Shown: in pieces, positions 1 to 8,440 of the stretch
How positions within the stretch are numbered: the stretch's first letter is position 1
Layout of the letters: every line of letters starts with the position of its first letter
Assembly: GCF_006715725.1 (NCBI RefSeq)
Contig: NZ_VFNU01000001.1
Span: 744,001-808,000, forward strand
DNA length: 64,000 nucleotides
Source: Nocardioides sp. SLBN-35
GTDB lineage: Bacteria; Actinomycetota; Actinomycetes; Propionibacteriales; Nocardioidaceae
Direction of reading: 5' to 3'
Notes under the pieces: model-generated
The model's input: only the letters and a program-made list of their open reading frames with translations
Told to the model about the DNA's origin: nothing
Databases searched by the model: none
Made by a program: the position numbers and the translations under genes

Positions 1-286
1 CGGGCTCGTCGTGGGCGAGGACGACCAGCCGGCCCGCCGTCCCCGGGACGAGGTGACTTCCGACCACCCCCTCGACGTACGGCGTCCGGGCGCCCGCGCG
101 GCCGAGCGTCCGGGCCACGACGAGGACGTCGGCGAACGAGCCGCCCGCGCCGCCGTCCTCCTCGGCGAGGTCGAGCCCGAGCAGGCCCATCTCGGCGAGC
201 CCGGCCCACGGGTCGGACGCGGTGGTCAGCATCCGGGCGACGGCGTCGCCGAGGTCGGTCTGCTCGGGAGAGAGAGTCAGGTCCAT
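1..286 (-). CDS. acyl-CoA dehydrogenase, partner subunit (partial)
   Basis: The gene runs leftwards off the window; only its first 95 codons are present. The N-terminus (MDLTLSPEQTDL, later GLLGLDLAEEDGGAGGS) is the helical N-terminal domain of a FadE-type acyl-CoA dehydrogenase. It starts one base after the stop codon of another acyl-CoA dehydrogenase gene, so the two are translationally coupled. In actinobacterial steroid catabolism such adjacent fadE pairs encode alpha2beta2 heterotetramers that use FAD to desaturate bulky CoA thioesters. Inference: this is the second subunit of such an enzyme. The catalytic region is outside the window, so substrate and completeness cannot be judged. Confidence 0.8.
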   Translation of the reverse strand, partial: MDLTLSPEQTDLGDAVARMLTTASDPWAGLAEMGLLGLDLAEEDGGAGGSFADVLVVARTLGRAGARTPYVEGVVGSHLVPGTAGRLVVLAHDEP

Positions 287-287
287 G

Positions 288-1466
288 TCAGAGTCCCAGC
301 ACGTTGGAGGCGATGATGGTGCGCTGGATCTCGTTGGCGCCGCCGTAGATCGAGACCTTGCGCTGGTTGAGGTACTGGAGCGCGGATCGGCGCGCCCACG
401 CGTCGGCGCCCACGCGCTCGGCCGGCGTACCGGTCGCGACGGAGGCGGGTCCGGCCAGGTCCATGACCAGCTCGGCCACCAGCTGCTGCAGGTGCGTGCC
501 GTGCAGCTTGAGCACCGAGGACGCCGGCTGCGGGCGCCCGTCGCTCGAGCCGGCGGCCACTCGCAGCGCGGTCAGCTCGAGGGCGGCGAGCGAGGCCTCC
601 ACCTCCGCGATCCGTACGGCGAGCAGCGGGTCGTCGATCAGCCGGGTGCCGTCGGCCCGTCGGGCGAGTGCCTGCTCCTTCGCGAGGGCCAGTCGCAGCT
701 TGGTGGCTCCGATCTGGGCGACATTGACCCGTTCGTTGCCGAGGAGGAACTTGGCGTAGGACCAGCCCTGGTGGGGTGTTCCGACGAGCTGGTCGGCCGG
801 CACCCGCACGTGGTCGAAGAACACCTCGTTGACCTCGGCCTCGCCGTCGATCATCCGGATCGGGCGCACCGTGATGCCCGGCGTGGCCAGGTCGACCAGC
901 AGGAACGAGATGCCCTGCTGTCGCTTCGGTGCGTCCGGGTCGGTGCGGACCAGGCAGAAGATCCAGTCCGCCCAGTGCGCCAGGCTGGTCCACGTCTTCT
1001 GGCCGTTCACGACGTACTCGTCGCCGTCGCGTACGGCGCTCGTGCGCAGGGCGGCCAGGTCGGAACCCGCGTCGGGCTCGGAGAAGCCCTGGCACCAGAA
1101 GATGTCGAGCGCTGCGGTGGCGGGCAGGAAGCGTCGCTTCTGCTCCTCGGTGCCGAAGGCCGCGATCACCGGCCCGACCAGGCCGGTGTTGGAGCTCAGT
1201 GGCGGGAACACCGCGGCGCGGTGCATCTCCTCGGCCCACAGGTGGTGCTGCAGCGGCGTCCAGTCGCGCCCGCCCCACTCCACCGGCCAGTCGGGTACGG
1301 CGAGCCCGGCCCGATGCAGGATCCGGTGGGTCTCGACGATCACCTCACGGTCGAGCGGTGCGCCGTGCGCGACAGGCTCCCGCAGCTCCCACGGCACCTG
1401 GGTCTCGAAGAACTCCCGCATCTCCTGCCGGAACGCGGCGAGCTCGGGGGTCAGGGCAAGCCTCAT
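288..1466 (-). CDS. acyl-CoA dehydrogenase (FadE family)
   Basis: This 392-residue FAD-dependent acyl-CoA dehydrogenase has the full family fold. Seen: an N-terminal helical domain, the FAD/substrate motif WCQGFSEPDAGSDLA, NGQKTWTS in the middle beta domain, and C-terminal YGGANEIQR. The C-terminal motif has Gly where simple fatty-acyl dehydrogenases carry the catalytic Glu (YEGT). That is usual in steroid and pimeloyl-CoA type enzymes, where the base lies elsewhere. The ATG at 1466 is chosen because homology begins there (MRLALTPELAAF); no clear ribosome site precedes it, and TTGAAT sits 6 bases upstream, so a leaderless start is possible. It is coupled to the next fadE gene and divergent from an acyl-CoA ligase operon. 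Substrate is unknown; a cyclic or branched acyl-CoA is likely from context. Confidence 0.9.
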   Translation of the reverse strand: MRLALTPELAAFRQEMREFFETQVPWELREPVAHGAPLDREVIVETHRILHRAGLAVPDWPVEWGGRDWTPLQHHLWAEEMHRAAVFPPLSSNTGLVGPVIAAFGTEEQKRRFLPATAALDIFWCQGFSEPDAGSDLAALRTSAVRDGDEYVVNGQKTWTSLAHWADWIFCLVRTDPDAPKRQQGISFLLVDLATPGITVRPIRMIDGEAEVNEVFFDHVRVPADQLVGTPHQGWSYAKFLLGNERVNVAQIGATKLRLALAKEQALARRADGTRLIDDPLLAVRIAEVEASLAALELTALRVAAGSSDGRPQPASSVLKLHGTHLQQLVAELVMDLAGPASVATGTPAERVGADAWARRSALQYLNQRKVSIYGGANEIQRTIIASNVLGL

Positions 1467-1491
1467 GAGGTCATTCAAGCGTGTGGCCAAG

Positions 1492-1512
1492 TCACTGTCT
1501 ACCAGATAGTGA
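1492..1512. promoter_or_regulatory. palindromic operator candidate between fadE pair and ligase operon
   Basis: A 21-base imperfect palindrome has arms TCACTGTCT and AGATAGTGA (8 of 9 positions pair). It lies in the 123-base gap between the divergent acyl-CoA dehydrogenase and acyl-CoA ligase genes. It differs from the CCTAGC-N4-GCTTGG boxes found further right, so these two operons may answer to another regulator. No regulator gene is adjacent in the window. Confidence 0.5.
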
Positions 1513-1577
1513 ACTGTCGTTTCGGCGCGCAACTATGGAGTTTTGGCGGCGCTCTTCCTTGATGTCGTTGTTGTAGT

Positions 1578-1583
1578 TAACAT
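1578..1583 (+). promoter_or_regulatory. TANNNT -10 element of a predicted leaderless promoter
   Basis: TAACAT ends 6 bases before the ATG at 1590, placing it at -12 to -7. In mycobacteria this is the arrangement of leaderless genes whose transcript starts at the A of ATG. There is no Shine-Dalgarno sequence before this start, which fits. Confidence 0.5.
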
Positions 1584-1589
1584 GCGGCC

Positions 1590-3146
1590 ATGACCAACCC
1601 GAGCGAGCACGCGGCGCGCCACCCCGACAAGGCGGCGGTGATCCTCGCCGAGACCGGCGCGACGCTCACCTACGGCGAGCTCGACCGCGAGTCGGTGCAG
1701 CTCGCCCAGGCCTTCCGGGCGGCCGGGCTGCGTCCCGGCGACCATGTCGCCTCGGCGGTCGCCAACCACCTGCGCAACCCGGTGGTCTATTGGGCCGCGA
1801 TGCGGGCCGGGCTCTACTACACGCCGATCAACACCTACCTCACCGACGCCGAGGCCCGGTTCATCGTCGAGAACTGCGGGGCGAGCGCGCTCGTGGTCGA
1901 CGGCCGGCTCGACGTGCTCGCGGCCGGCCTCGCCGACCTCGATCTGCCACTTCGGATCAGCCTCGACGTCGCACTTCCGGGCTTCGAGGACCTCGGCGCT
2001 GTGCTCGACCGGCAGCCCGCCGTACCCGTCGACGAGGAGGTGCTCGGCGCGTCGATGGTCTACAGCTCCGGCAGCACCGGCCGGCCCAAGGGGATCAAGC
2101 GCCCGCTGCCGCCCCGCACGTACGCCGAGGGCAACGTTCCGCTGCTCGAGTTCGCCCGCACGGCCTACGACGTCGGCACCGACACGGTGAACCTCAGCCC
2201 GGCCCCGCTCTACCACGCCGCGCCGAACTCCTTCGCCAGCGCGGTTCTCGGCCTCGGCGGGACCCTGGTGCTGATGGAGCGGTTCGACGCCGCGGGTTTC
2301 CTCGACGCGATCGGCCGCTACTCCGCGACCCACGCGCTCGTCGTACCCACCATGTTCGTGCGGTTGCTGCGCCTGCCCGAGGCCGAGCGCTTGGCCGCCG
2401 ACCTGAGCTCGCTGCGGTTCGCCATGCACGGCGCCAGCCCGTGCCCGGTGCCGGTCAAGCGGGCGATGATCGACTGGTGGGGCCCGGTGATCATGGAGTA
2501 CTACGCCGGCAGCGAGGACAACGGCTCCACGGTGATCACCTCGCAGGAGTGGCTGGCCCACCCCGGCTCCGTCGGCAGGGCGTTCGGCAGCGCGGTGATC
2601 CACATCTGCGGTCCCGATGGCGCCGAGCTGCCGACCGGTCAGGACGGAGTCGTCTACTTCGAGACGCCCGGCGGCCTGCCCGCATTCGAGTACCACGGCG
2701 AGCCCGACAAGACCGACGCCACCCGCCATCCCTCGCACCGCGACTGGAGCACGCTCGGCGACGTCGGGCACCTCGACGCGGAGGGCTACCTCTACCTCAC
2801 CGACCGCACCGACTACATGATCATCTCCGGCGGTGTGAACATCTCGCCGCAGGAGATCGAGGACGTCATCTCCGCACACCCGCGGGTGCTCGACGTCGCG
2901 GTCTTCGGCGTACCGAACGAGGAGTTCGGTGAGGAGGTCAAGGCGGTCGTCGAGCTCGCCGACGGTCCCGGCGCCGACGCCACCGCGGTCGCCGAGGAGA
3001 TCCGCGCGTACGTCCGTGGCCGGCTCGCCCGGCACAAGGTCCCCCGCACCGTCGACGTCATCGACGTGATGCCCCGTTCGCCCGCCGGCAAGCTCTACAA
3101 GCGGCAGCTGCGCGAGCGCTACCTGAAGGAGGTCGGCCGTGGCTGA
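1590..3146 (+). CDS. acyl-CoA synthetase (FadD, class I adenylate-forming)
   Basis: This 518-residue enzyme activates a carboxylic acid to its CoA thioester through an acyl-adenylate. Seen: P-loop YSSGSTGRPKGI (about residues 154-165), the adenine-site region MEYYAGSEDNGS, the DVG/DRTDYMIISGGVNISP hinge region, and the C-terminal lysine motif SPAGKLYKRQL. Length is normal for the family. It overlaps the following SDR by 8 bases, and a thiolase follows, so the operon reads ligase, dehydrogenase, thiolase: an activation and beta-oxidation set. EYYAGSEDNGS resembles FadD17/FadD19-type ligases of steroid side-chain catabolism, but the substrate cannot be fixed from sequence. A -10-like TAACAT six bases upstream supports this start. 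Confidence 0.92.
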   Translation: MTNPSEHAARHPDKAAVILAETGATLTYGELDRESVQLAQAFRAAGLRPGDHVASAVANHLRNPVVYWAAMRAGLYYTPINTYLTDAEARFIVENCGASALVVDGRLDVLAAGLADLDLPLRISLDVALPGFEDLGAVLDRQPAVPVDEEVLGASMVYSSGSTGRPKGIKRPLPPRTYAEGNVPLLEFARTAYDVGTDTVNLSPAPLYHAAPNSFASAVLGLGGTLVLMERFDAAGFLDAIGRYSATHALVVPTMFVRLLRLPEAERLAADLSSLRFAMHGASPCPVPVKRAMIDWWGPVIMEYYAGSEDNGSTVITSQEWLAHPGSVGRAFGSAVIHICGPDGAELPTGQDGVVYFETPGGLPAFEYHGEPDKTDATRHPSHRDWSTLGDVGHLDAEGYLYLTDRTDYMIISGGVNISPQEIEDVISAHPRVLDVAVFGVPNEEFGEEVKAVVELADGPGADATAVAEEIRAYVRGRLARHKVPRTVDVIDVMPRSPAGKLYKRQLRERYLKEVGRG

Positions 3147-3894
3147 CCAGCGCACCGCCATCATCACCGGAGCGGCTCGCGGCATCGGCCGCGCGGTCGC
3201 CGAGCGACTCGCCGCCGACGGACTCGCCGTCGCCGTGATGGACCTCGACGAGGCCGCCTGCGCCGACACGGTCTCGGCCGTTCGCGCCGCGGGCGGCCGG
3301 GCCCTCGCCGTCGGCGGCGACGTGGCCGACCCCGACGGCGTCGCCGCGGCGGTCGAGCGGGTCACCACCGAGCTCGCCGCCCCGACCGTCCTGGTCAACA
3401 ACGCCGGGATCATCCGCGACAACCTGCTCCACAAGATGTCGCTCGACGACTGGGAGGCCGTCATGGGAGTGCACCTGCGCGGTGCCTTCCTGATGACCCG
3501 GGCGTGCCAACCGGCGATGCGGGAGGCGGGCTTCGGCCGGGTCGTCAACATGTCCAGCGGCTCGGCGCTCGGCAACCGCGGCCAGGCCAACTACTCCTCC
3601 GCCAAGGCCGGCCTGCAGGGTTTCACGAAGACGCTCGCCATCGAGCTCGGCCCGTCCGGCGTGACCGTGAACGCGATCGCGCCGGGCTTCATCCAGACCG
3701 AGATGACGGTCGCGACCGCCGAGCGGATGGGCTTCGAGTTCGACGCCTTCGTGGCGAAGTACGCCGACCAGATCCCGGTCCGCCGTGTCGGACAGCCGGA
3801 GGACGTCGCACACGCCGTGTCGTACCTCGTCAGCGAGGGCGCCGGCTACGTCTCCGGCCAGGTGCTCTACGTCGCCGGCGGTCCGCTGGGATGA
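3139..3894 (+). CDS. short-chain dehydrogenase/reductase (FabG-like)
   Basis: This 251-residue classical SDR probably oxidises a 3-hydroxyacyl-CoA with NAD(P)+. Seen: cofactor motif TGAARGIG near the N-terminus, NNAG, the catalytic Ser in NMSSGS and the YxxxK motif in NYSSAKAG, then PG after the active site. The GTG start overlaps the ligase end and has GGAGGT seven bases upstream. Its stop overlaps the thiolase ATG (ATGA). The position between ligase and thiolase suits the third step of a beta-oxidation round. Asp in VMDLDE after the second beta strand hints at NAD+ preference (inference). Confidence 0.92.
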   Translation: MADQRTAIITGAARGIGRAVAERLAADGLAVAVMDLDEAACADTVSAVRAAGGRALAVGGDVADPDGVAAAVERVTTELAAPTVLVNNAGIIRDNLLHKMSLDDWEAVMGVHLRGAFLMTRACQPAMREAGFGRVVNMSSGSALGNRGQANYSSAKAGLQGFTKTLAIELGPSGVTVNAIAPGFIQTEMTVATAERMGFEFDAFVAKYADQIPVRRVGQPEDVAHAVSYLVSEGAGYVSGQVLYVAGGPLG

Positions 3895-5051
3895 AGCGCG
3901 ACGACGTCGTCATCGTCAGCACCGCCCGCACCCCGATCGGGCGGGCTCACAAGGGCTCGCTGCGCGACGTCCGCGCGGACGACCTCGGCGCCATCGCCGT
4001 CCGGGCCGTCCTCGACCAGCTTCCCGCGCTCGACCCGGCGCAGGTCGACGACGTCGTCGTCGGCTGTGCCGTGCCCGAGGGACAGCAGGGCTTCGGGATC
4101 GCTCGCGCCGTGGGACTTCTCGCCGGGCTCCCGGTCGCGGTGCCTGGGCTGACGGTGAGCCGCGCGTGTGCGTCCTCCCTCCAGGCGATCCGCTCGGCCG
4201 CCCACGCGATCGCCGCCGGTGAGGCCGAGGTCGTGATCGCCGGGGGAGTCGAGAGCGTCTCGAAGGTGCCGGTGCCGCTGGGCCACGACGACCTCAATCC
4301 GCGCCTGTGCGACCCCGCCGCCGACGGGTTCGTCACCGACCTGTTCGCCTCGATGCTGCAGACGGCCGAGAACGTCGCCGCCCGCCACGACGTGTCCCGG
4401 GTGCGGATGGACGAGTTCGCCGCCCTGTCCCAGGCGCGTGCCGTCGCCGCGCGCGAGCTCCACGACGCCCGGATCACACCGGTCCCCCTGGCGGACGGCT
4501 CCGTGGTCGCCACCGACGACTGCCCGCGTCCCGGTACGACGGCTGAGGCGCTCGCCGCCCTGGCGCCCGTCCTCGGTCCCGCAGCGACCGTCACCGCCGG
4601 CAACTCGTGCCCGCTCAACGACGGCGCCGCCGCGGTCGCCGTCATGTCGGCCGGTCGCGCCGCCGACCTCGGGATCCGGCCGATGGCGCGGATCGTCGCC
4701 TCCGCCGTCACCGGCCTCGAGCCGGCCACCATGGGGGTGGGGCCGATCGCCGCTGTCGAGCGGCTGCTCGCCAGCACCGGACACACCATCGGCGACATCG
4801 ATGTCGTCGAGCTCAACGAGGCGTTCGCCGCCCAGGTACTCGCGGTCGTCGACGCCCTCGGCATCGACATCGAGCGTCAGCTCAACCCGTTCGGCGGAGC
4901 GATCGCGCTGGGCCACCCGTTCGGCATGACGGGTGCGCGCATCATGACGACGCTGCTCGACGGTCTCGAGGCTCGCGACCAGGAGCTCGGCATCGAGACG
5001 ATGTGCATCGGCGGCGGCATGGGCATGGCCATGCTGGTGCAGCGTCTCTGA
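3891..5051 (+). CDS. acetyl-CoA C-acyltransferase (thiolase, FadA-like)
   Basis: This 386-residue thiolase cleaves a 3-ketoacyl-CoA with CoA. All three catalytic elements are visible: nucleophilic Cys93 in SRACASS, His in GGAIALGHPFG, and the second Cys in MCIGGGMG near the C-terminus; LNEAF is also present. Between Cys93 and His the protein is slightly shorter than common FadA proteins. The start overlaps the SDR stop by four bases. It ends the ligase-SDR-thiolase operon and converges on an NTF2-like gene. It is not a close FadA6 match by eye, so no specific pathway step is claimed. Confidence 0.93.
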   Translation: MKRDDVVIVSTARTPIGRAHKGSLRDVRADDLGAIAVRAVLDQLPALDPAQVDDVVVGCAVPEGQQGFGIARAVGLLAGLPVAVPGLTVSRACASSLQAIRSAAHAIAAGEAEVVIAGGVESVSKVPVPLGHDDLNPRLCDPAADGFVTDLFASMLQTAENVAARHDVSRVRMDEFAALSQARAVAARELHDARITPVPLADGSVVATDDCPRPGTTAEALAALAPVLGPAATVTAGNSCPLNDGAAAVAVMSAGRAADLGIRPMARIVASAVTGLEPATMGVGPIAAVERLLASTGHTIGDIDVVELNEAFAAQVLAVVDALGIDIERQLNPFGGAIALGHPFGMTGARIMTTLLDGLEARDQELGIETMCIGGGMGMAMLVQRL

Positions 5052-5075
5052 CCGGGCGTGGCGGTTCCCGGCCCC

Positions 5076-5540
5076 TCAGGAACGGACCTTGCGCACCGGT
5101 CCGGTCGTGATCACCTCGATCGTCAGCGCTCGCCTGGCGATCAGCCAACGCCCGTCGACCAGCGCGTACTCGTCGTCGTAGTGCAGGTACCAGGTCAGGT
5201 CCTGGGCCCGGCCGTCATCCGCCGTGCTCACGTGGTGCGCCTCGCAGGCGACCCGACCGGTCGCTCGGTCGGGTCGATCCGCGTCGACGTCCGCGATCCG
5301 GCCGACCACGGCGTGGAAGGTCGCCGCGAAGCCGGCGAGCCGGCCGAGAGCGGTGACCACGGCCTCTCGGCCGAGCACCTCGACGGTCGGCTGCAGGGAG
5401 GACGGCGGATCGGGCAGGACCAGCTCCGCGTCGGACGTGAACAGGTCACCGACCGCCGCGAACGCGCGCTGATCGACCAGCAGGGTGTAGCGGTGGACGA
5501 GGTCGTCGAGAGCGAGCCGGTCGGCGGTCGTCGGGGTCAC
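5076..5540 (-). CDS. SnoaL/NTF2-like protein (ketosteroid-isomerase fold)
   Basis: This protein of about 154 residues has the pattern of the cone-shaped NTF2-like fold: an N-terminal helix (DRLALDDLVHRYTLLVD) and LFTSDAELVLPD, then a C-terminal beta sheet with FHAVVGRIADVD and WYLHYDDEYALVDGRWLIARR. Members are isomerases, dehydratases or hydroxylase partners, so the reaction is not predictable. The GTG at 5540 is preferred because homology starts just after it; an upstream start at 5576 would add 12 residues. It lies just beyond the thiolase, convergent, in an acyl-CoA catabolic setting. Confidence 0.75.
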   Translation of the reverse strand: MTPTTADRLALDDLVHRYTLLVDQRAFAAVGDLFTSDAELVLPDPPSSLQPTVEVLGREAVVTALGRLAGFAATFHAVVGRIADVDADRPDRATGRVACEAHHVSTADDGRAQDLTWYLHYDDEYALVDGRWLIARRALTIEVITTGPVRKVRS

Positions 5541-5586
5541 GGAGGCGAGCCTTCCGGTGCACGGGACCGACGACAAGTCGCTCGAC

Positions 5587-6900
5587 TCACCCAGTGGGAC
5601 CCGGATCGAGATCGCGCGCGGGTCGCCCGAACAGGTAGCCCTGGGCCCGGTCGCAGCCGACGTCGCGCAGGAACAGGCGCTGCTCCTCGCACTCCACGCC
5701 CTCGGCGACGACGGACAGTCCGAGATCGTGGGCGCCGTCGACGAGCCACTGCACGACCCGCGCCACCCGGACGTCGTGCGGGACCCGGCTGATGATCGAC
5801 AGGTCGAGCTTGATCCCGGTCAGGGGCAGGTCGAGCAGGCGCTGGAGCGTCGAGTGGCCGTTGCCGAAGTCGTCGGCGTCGATCCGCAGCCCGGCGTCGC
5901 GCAGTTGCTGCAGCTCGGGGCGCAGCACCTCGATCGGCGTCGGGCCTCCGGTCTCGGTGAGCTCGATCGTCACGGCGCCGGCCGGGACGGCCTGCTCGGC
6001 GATCTCGTCGATGATCCGCCGGGCGAACCCGGGCTGGGCGATCTCGACGGCCGAGGCGTTGATCGATACGCCGAACCCGGGCCCCTCGGCGGAGCCGCTG
6101 GAGACCGTGTCCAGGACCGATCGCAGTGCGGCGAGCGAGCGCCGCACCACCTGGCGTCCGGTCGGCAGGATCAGCCCGGTCGCCTCGAGCACGGGCAGGA
6201 AGGCCGACGGGGGGATCGGTCCGTGCTCCGGGTGCTCCCAGCGCAGGAGCGCCTCCGCGCCGCAACGCCGGCCGGTGTGCAGGTCGACCACCGGCTGGAA
6301 CCAGGGCAACAGCTCGCCGTTGTCGAGGGCGGCGCGGATCCGCTCGGGTCGCAGCAGCCCGGACGTCTCGAAGCCGTCGGCCAGACCCGCTCGGTGGTCG
6401 GTGCGTCGCAGCTCGATGTGGGCGACGACCTGCTCGGCCAGGATCCGCAGCCACTCGACGGACTTGTCCGGCAGCTGGCGGGCGACGGTGTCGAACACGC
6501 AGAGCGTGCCGATGGGCAGGCCGTCGCGGCCCACGAGGGGCACACCGGCGTACGCCAGCACTCCGTCGTCGGCGGCGGCGCGGAATCGCGGATCGAGCCG
6601 TGAGTCGGCCACCGCGAGGGGCTCCTTGCGGGCCACTACCTGCTCACAGAAGGTGAAGCCGCGCGGCACTTCGGTGCGCCGGATGCCGAAACGGGCCTTG
6701 AACCACACTCGCTCGTCGTCCACCAGGGCCACCGCCGCCATCGGCGTACCGCACATCCGGGCGGCGATGAGGACGAGGTCGTCGAACAGGTCCTCGGGCT
6801 CGGTGTCGAGGAGCGCGTAAGAGCGCAGCGACTCGAGTCGGTCGGCTTCGTGGTCGTGCTCCGCGGCGTACGACGGCCGCGTGGTGGCGCTGGTCCCCAT
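5587..6900 (-). CDS. GAF-EAL protein, cyclic-di-GMP phosphodiesterase
   Basis: This is a 437-residue cytosolic protein. Residues about 25-165 form a GAF sensor (ALLDTEPEDLFDDLV, FCEQVVARKEPLAVAD, YAGVPLV, GTLCVFD). Residues about 185-430 form an EAL domain. Metal and catalytic motifs are intact: EALLRW, SINAS, ELTE, DADDFGNG, KLDLS, AEGVE and the terminal GYLFGRP. It should therefore hydrolyse cyclic-di-GMP to pGpG, controlled by a ligand or redox state of the GAF domain. There are no membrane segments and no GGDEF domain. It is a single gene facing away from the ABC transporter operon, with no visible functional link to its neighbours. Confidence 0.92.
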   Translation of the reverse strand: MGTSATTRPSYAAEHDHEADRLESLRSYALLDTEPEDLFDDLVLIAARMCGTPMAAVALVDDERVWFKARFGIRRTEVPRGFTFCEQVVARKEPLAVADSRLDPRFRAAADDGVLAYAGVPLVGRDGLPIGTLCVFDTVARQLPDKSVEWLRILAEQVVAHIELRRTDHRAGLADGFETSGLLRPERIRAALDNGELLPWFQPVVDLHTGRRCGAEALLRWEHPEHGPIPPSAFLPVLEATGLILPTGRQVVRRSLAALRSVLDTVSSGSAEGPGFGVSINASAVEIAQPGFARRIIDEIAEQAVPAGAVTIELTETGGPTPIEVLRPELQQLRDAGLRIDADDFGNGHSTLQRLLDLPLTGIKLDLSIISRVPHDVRVARVVQWLVDGAHDLGLSVVAEGVECEEQRLFLRDVGCDRAQGYLFGRPARDLDPGPTG

Positions 6901-7010
6901 GGTGCGATCCAGGTGCGTGCGATGACGTAGATCGCGCTGGCTCGACGATCACGTGACCTCGTCCCCATCGGCCGGCAGGCAACGGAGCTGAGTGCTTGCA
7001 TCGAGCACGC

Positions 7011-7030
7011 AGGGATCGCGCGAGATCCCT
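7011..7030. repeat. inverted repeat AGGGATC-N6-GATCCCT
   Basis: Perfect 7-base arms flank GCGCGA, ten bases left of the CCTAGC-type operator. It may be an operator for the divergent GAF-EAL or transporter promoters, or a hairpin. No T-tract follows, so it is not a classical terminator. Confidence 0.4.
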
Positions 7031-7039
7031 TGCCGCTTG

Positions 7040-7057
7040 CCCTAGCGTTTGCTTGGT
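7040..7057. promoter_or_regulatory. KstR2-like operator, ABC transporter promoter
   Basis: CCCTAGCGTTTGCTTGGT matches ACCTAGC-N4-GCTTGGT at 17 of 18 positions, counting any base at N4. It lies about 118 bases upstream of the substrate-binding protein gene, in the only large gap before the transporter operon. The same box occurs at the ipdAB, thioesterase and enoyl-CoA hydratase promoters. Confidence 0.75.
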
Positions 7058-7174
7058 TTGTCACCTACTATGACGATTCGTAATACCCCGGAAGGTCATA
7101 ACGAGAGGCTCGGCTCCTCGCGTCGAACTGGCGGGCCTGCCCGGCCTGCCCACGCTCATCAGAAGGAATCTGGG

Positions 7175-8371
7175 ATGAAGACACGTCTGTTCAAGGTGGT
7201 CGGCGGACTCGCCGCCCTCGCCATGGTCGCCGCGGGCTGCGCCGGCGAGGACTCCGGCAGCGGCAGCAAGGACGGCGAGTACCGCGTCCTGGTGCTCGGC
7301 GGCATCTCGGCCGAGGGCCCCCTCGCCGACAACGCCTCCACCTCGGTCCTGTCCGCGAAGGCCGGCGTCGACCTCGTCAACGCCAGCGGCGGGATCGACG
7401 GCAAGAAGGTCAAGATCGAGGTCCTCGACGACCAGGCCGACCCGACCGTCGCCGTCACCAAGCTGCGTGAGGCGATCGCCAAGGGCAAGCCCGACCTGGT
7501 CCTCAACTCGGGCCCGTCGACCGTCGCTGACGCGACCCTGCCGATCCTCAAGCAGAACAGCATCCTGTCCTTCAACATCGGCCCGACCGCGACCTCCGCG
7601 GACCCGAAGGCGTTCCCGCTCAACTTCGACCTCTCGGCCAGCGCGCAGAACCAGCTCGACGCGTACCCGCCGTACTTCGAGGAGAAGGGCTACGCCAAGG
7701 TCGGCATCCTGCACGGCTCGAGCTCCTACGGCGAGGTCTACGGCGCCGCCTCCGAGAAGACCTTCGACGCCGCCGGCCTCGATGTCGTCGCCAACGAGGA
7801 GTACGACGTCGCCGCCCTCGACATGACCGCGCAGCTCGAGGCGATCCGCGCCAAGAGCCCCGACGTGTTGGTGCTGGACGCGTACGGCGCCCCGCTCGGC
7901 TACGTCCTCAAGGGCATCGAGAAGCTCGGCTGGGACATCCCGATCGTCGGCAACACCTCGGTGTCCGCCACCACGCTGATCTCCACCGAGCCGCCCTCGG
8001 GCGTCCTCGGCACGCCCGCCGTCAAGAACCTGGTGATGCAGGTCTTCAAGAGCACCGCGTACGACGCGGCTGCGACCGACGCCAACGACCTGGTCGCCCG
8101 GATGAAGAAGATCGACCCGATCAAGGCGACGCTGATCCTCGCCTACAACAACGACGCGCTCGCCCTCGTCCAGGCCGCCGCCGACGAGGCCGACTCGACC
8201 GACCCGAAGAAGATCGCCGAGGCGCTCCTCGACGCCGACGTGCAGGAGGAGGCCACCACCGCGGTCATCGGCACCTACCGCTTCTCGGCCGACTCCCACG
8301 CCGCCAACCCGGCGCCCGAGGAGTTCGAGTTCATCGCCCCCGGCCCGCTCAAGGACGGCCAGTTCCACTGA
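7175..8371 (+). CDS. ABC transporter substrate-binding lipoprotein (LivK/HAAT type)
   Basis: This 398-residue lipoprotein captures solute outside the membrane for the permeases encoded next. Seen: a lipoprotein signal peptide with lipobox AAGC (Cys22), then the type I periplasmic-binding fold of the branched-chain amino acid family (VLVLGGISAEGPLADN, VDLVNASGGIDGKKV, DDQADPTVAVTKLREAI). The AGAAGGAA ribosome site seven bases upstream fixes the ATG. The cluster lies beside acyl-CoA and steroid-ring genes and carries the same operator, so a carboxylic acid such as a steroid breakdown product is a more likely ligand than an amino acid (inference). Confidence 0.9.
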   Translation: MKTRLFKVVGGLAALAMVAAGCAGEDSGSGSKDGEYRVLVLGGISAEGPLADNASTSVLSAKAGVDLVNASGGIDGKKVKIEVLDDQADPTVAVTKLREAIAKGKPDLVLNSGPSTVADATLPILKQNSILSFNIGPTATSADPKAFPLNFDLSASAQNQLDAYPPYFEEKGYAKVGILHGSSSYGEVYGAASEKTFDAAGLDVVANEEYDVAALDMTAQLEAIRAKSPDVLVLDAYGAPLGYVLKGIEKLGWDIPIVGNTSVSATTLISTEPPSGVLGTPAVKNLVMQVFKSTAYDAAATDANDLVARMKKIDPIKATLILAYNNDALALVQAAADEADSTDPKKIAEALLDADVQEEATTAVIGTYRFSADSHAANPAPEEFEFIAPGPLKDGQFH

Positions 8372-8378
8372 CGTGCTG

Positions 8379-8414
8379 ACGCCGGCGGGGTGGGGTGACC
8401 CGTCCCGCCGGCGT
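8379..8414 (+). terminator. hairpin between binding-protein and permease genes
   Basis: The 11-base stem ACGCCGGCGGG/CCCGCCGGCGT is perfect, with a 14-base loop and no T-tract. It lies in the 69-base gap after the binding-protein gene. Such hairpins often stabilise the upstream transcript or act as partial terminators, giving more binding protein than permease (family knowledge; effect here inferred). Confidence 0.6.
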
Positions 8415-8440
8415 TCGCCGTACGACCCGAGGGAATCACC

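Noticed and set aside
5587..6900. Degenerate, non-catalytic EAL domain
   Set aside because: The key motifs EAL, ELTE, DDFG, KLD and AEGVE are all present, so there is no reason to call it inactive.
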